Source of the DNA: Euryarchaeota archaeon UBA105
GTDB lineage: Archaea; Thermoplasmatota; Poseidoniia; Poseidoniales; Thalassarchaeaceae
Direction: 5' to 3'
NCBI GenBank assembly: GCA_002496905.1
Contig: DALV01000008.1
Span: 1-21,308 of the forward strand
DNA: 21,308 nucleotides
Position numbers and translations under genes: made by a program. Positions within the stretch are counted from its first letter, which is position 1, and every line of letters begins with the position of its first letter. The notes beneath the pieces were generated by a model that saw only the letters and a list, made by a program, of their open reading frames with translations, had not been told where the DNA came from and searched no databases. Shown here piece after piece: positions 21,235 to 21,308 of the stretch.

Positions 21235-21308
21235 TAAACGCCCTCCGTTTCAAATGCGACGTCTCGACTTCTGGAAAGGAATCTTTCTCCAGCATCGACA
21301 AAAATTAC
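21234..21308 (-). CDS. C-terminal 24 codons of a gene upstream of folB, probably a short-chain dehydrogenase (partial)
   Basis: The minus strand is open from the window's right edge to a TAA at 21234-21236, encoding VIFVDAGERFLSRSRDVAFE and four more residues (TEGV). The TAATG overlap with folB shows a tight operon. The stretch VIFVDAGERF resembles the common SDR C-terminal pattern G-Q-x-(I/L)-x-V-D-G-G-x-x-(F/L). An SDR next to FolB could be a pteridine-reductase-like enzyme. With only 24 residues this assignment is tentative, but that it is coding is well supported. Confidence 0.5.
   Translation of the reverse strand, partial: VIFVDAGERFLSRSRDVAFETEGV

Overview
This window most likely comes from a marine planktonic archaeon of the Poseidoniales (Marine Group II Euryarchaeota) or a close relative. 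That is inference, not proof. It rests on an archaeal-style XPD/Rad3 helicase with an iron-sulfur cysteine set, TATA-like elements ahead of several genes, a tRNA-Leu with encoded CCA, and giant secreted proteins built from calcium-binding and Ig-like repeats. These sit beside bacterial-looking metabolic genes (an E. coli-like GdhA and a FolB). The DNA looks moderately AT-rich in genes, and several gaps hold short, very GC-rich hairpins.

Positions 1-2344 (+): the end of a polar amino-acid ABC transporter operon. The permease is joined in frame to an extracytoplasmic YCF48/BNR-like propeller segment and is directly followed by its ATPase. Convergent to it, with a 3-bp gap, is an NADP-type glutamate dehydrogenase (-). 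Uptake of amino acids and glutamate/ammonia interconversion are therefore neighbours. Positions 3704-5331: a leader with strong inverted repeats, an HD-domain phosphohydrolase (-), and an AT-rich divergent promoter with tandem 11-bp-period direct repeats. Positions 5332-6124: a single-chain tandem ribbon-helix-helix regulator (+), then a roughly 420-bp gap rich in hairpins with one possible small ORF. Positions 6125-8657 (+): an XPD-like helicase and a small protein with an Hsp20-like C-terminus.

Positions 8658-20615 (-): a two-gene surface-protein operon of about 12 kb. The first gene encodes a 979-residue secreted protein anchored by one C-terminal membrane helix with an extremely acidic tail. 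The second encodes a protein of about 2,978 residues with thrombospondin type 3-like calcium repeats, a transglutaminase-fold domain lacking the canonical His and Asp, a long series of Ig-like repeats, a membrane helix and a cytoplasmic DUF4129-like domain. The two probably form one cell-surface apparatus (adhesion, matrix or wall organisation), but the actual role is unknown.

Positions 20616-21308: a tRNA-Leu(UAA) (+) convergent with folB (-). folB overlaps by one base the end of an upstream gene whose last 24 codons look like the C-terminus of a short-chain dehydrogenase, suggesting a pterin/folate operon. All three convergent junctions in the window have gaps of 3, 0 and 0 bp.
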